A DNA stretch of 64,000 nt from Plectrocnemia conspersa (lineage: Eukaryota; Arthropoda; Insecta; Trichoptera; Polycentropodidae), in contig VTFK01000281.1 in NCBI GenBank assembly GCA_009617715.1, positions 434,001-498,000 of the forward strand, in the 5' to 3' direction. Each line of letters starts with the position of its first letter. Position 1 is the stretch's first letter. Shown one piece after another: positions 60,781 to 64,000 of this stretch. The notes beneath the pieces are model-generated. The model did not search any database. It saw only the letters and a program-made list of their open reading frames with translations, and was not told where the DNA came from. The position numbers and the translations under genes were made by a program.

Positions 60781-62293
60781 TCTCTTACGAGATTCTGCAG
60801 TATTTTAAACTATATTTAAACTTTTTCTTAATAATATAGTGTTTAAAAGAAATACTTAAAAAGGCGTGTCAACGCATACAAGTGGAAGAGAGCTATATTA
60901 AGAGATTTAATATCTATTTTAGAGCACATCTTTTTTTGATAATAAAATTGTTTTTAGAACACGTGCTAAATTTAAATATGTCTCACACAGTTTGCTGGTA
61001 AAAAATACTATGAATAAGCAATTTTTTATTTAATTGTGCTTTAAATTTTCTCTTTTGTAAATAAATTTTTATTTTATTACCGTTTCCTCAGATATCCTTA
61101 CAATATTCTTGCCTATATTTTTTCTACGCATATGAAGCTAATGCTTCATTAATTTGAAACCTAACTCTTACTCAAATAAACAACCTTAAAAACGCTTATA
61201 AAAGCTAACGAAAACCACCTGAATTATAATAATATGTCTTGTTATTTAATTGTCTATTGATGTTGCTCCCAATGTCCTCAACTCTTCGATCAACTTTTTA
61301 TTAAATATATTTTTTTCTCGACACATTTCTTTAGCCATAAGAATCAACTTGAAAAAATTAACTCACAAGTAGTTCATACCTACTCTTCTGTGGAGTAATA
61401 AAACGAGAACATCGTGTCGAAATACAGCGATACGATAAAACATACTACTGAGAACTGAGATTTAGGCATAACGTAGATCTATATTGCAACGCAACTTAGC
61501 TTTTAACCTTTTGACTATCGCACGTACTTTAAAATTAAAAAAAAAAAAAATAAACTCAAATATCGTAGGATCATAATTTGCCAGCCCTTGCTTTGAACCA
61601 TAACACTACTCCCCTATGTTGCCTTATATGTACTCTTCAATCAGCGAGATATTATTTTCTGACTCTTCAACGTACATACATATAATACATAGCATCGGAG
61701 ATCTTAAAACTTAATTAAGTAATTATAAGAAACGACGGACTTTAAAACTTTTGACATTTTATTTAACTAGTATCATAAATTAAATTCTTAATCTTTAATT
61801 ATACAGACAAGATTAGCTTTAACTAATTTATTAATTAAGTCCATCGAATTAAAAGACTCACTCAATATGTAAGTGTTCAATTTTGATGAAACTCGATTTT
61901 TCTGAGAGTCACGATTTATTTAGAGCTTATCAACCTTTAAATTTCTTTACCTTACTGATAAATATTTTTCAGTGACTCGCGATGCAATCTGATGTCTTTC
62001 TATACATTTGTCATTATATAACATAAAATACCTTTATATGTACAACATTTACTAAGCCATTTCAATATGTTTTAGGTACTTTAGCGTAGACAACTAATTT
62101 ATTTATTGATATTAGCCAGATTCTGTGATTATTATATATAATATATTCGGTTTTCACGTGTATTTGTATTTTCGATATTTTTAAATATTAAAATGACTGA
62201 ACAATAATTCAACGATCCATTTTCAACCAATCTGTAACCAAAAATTTAGCTAGAAATATTTTGAAAAGATTATACATTTTTAAGAATCATATT
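60781..62293. other. AT-rich intergenic DNA
   Basis: No gene or repeat recognised; A-run at about 61537-61550. Confidence 0.55.
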
Positions 62294-62301
62294 ATCTAGG
62301 G

Positions 62302-63767
<1,466 letters not shown>

Positions 63768-63775
63768 ATCTAGGG

Positions 63776-64000
63776 TATTTAAATATTACGGACAGAGTTT
63801 TTACCTGTGTTATAACACAATAAAATACAAAGCTTCACTCTCGAATTATATCACACTCCAATGAAATAAATATTCCACTCCGTTTGAGTTTACACTGTGA
63901 TTCGAAATTTGGTATATTTATTCGAAACCGTTTTTCGAATTGAAATACAAAATTGAACAATGTGTTCGATGAATCGAACAAATATAACAACGCCAAATAA
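63776..64000. other. AT-rich window edge, nothing recognised
   Basis: Short flank right of the hAT element, with GAATCGAA/TTCGAAA words only. Confidence 0.6.

Overview
The window looks like nuclear DNA of an insect: very AT-rich, with one intron-containing receptor gene of clearly insect type and a sparse, heavily decayed set of transposons (hAT, mariner, pogo-like, RTE-like and jockey-like LINEs, an LTR fragment). The order cannot be fixed from the sequence alone. There are no operons, CRISPR arrays, rRNA genes or convincing tRNA genes.

The only gene supported with confidence is a serotonin receptor of the 5-HT7 type on the + strand. Exon A (10113-11138) and exon B (21254-21970) are joined by a phase-0 intron of 10,115 bp and give a 580-residue class A GPCR. 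The third intracellular loop is split by the intron: TM1-TM5 are on exon A, TM6, TM7 and the tail on exon B. A spliced 5'-UTR exon starts at 9977, and a further non-coding exon may end at 9702.

Layout: 1-9540 is AT-rich upstream DNA with islands of higher GC and a 15-bp minisatellite at 6438. 9540-22270 is the receptor locus; its intron holds a perfect 23-bp hairpin (13924), a 1.1-kb element with long inverted repeats between TTAA sites (15722-16835) and a mariner remnant (19722). 22270-34000 holds an RTE-like LINE remnant (27900), a GC-rich LTR fragment with 56-bp tandem repeats (29030) and a possible SINE (32090). 34463-34623 holds two adjacent miRNA-like hairpins. 40951-42650 and 56040-57806 are inverted copies of one segment carrying pogo-like ends. 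Between them lie a 40-codon membrane-type small ORF (44079), a jockey-like RT scrap (51683) and a possible second mariner scrap (53620). 62302-63767 is a complete non-autonomous hAT copy with an 8-bp target duplication.

About twenty islands of raised GC and CpG content, without convincing coding capacity, are spread over the window. By inference these are candidate conserved regulatory elements, as expected around a neuronal receptor gene in a gene desert. No complete novel system is evident. The best leads are the paired hairpins at 34.5 kb, the TTAA-bounded element, the inverted duplication and the 40-residue ORF at 44.1 kb.
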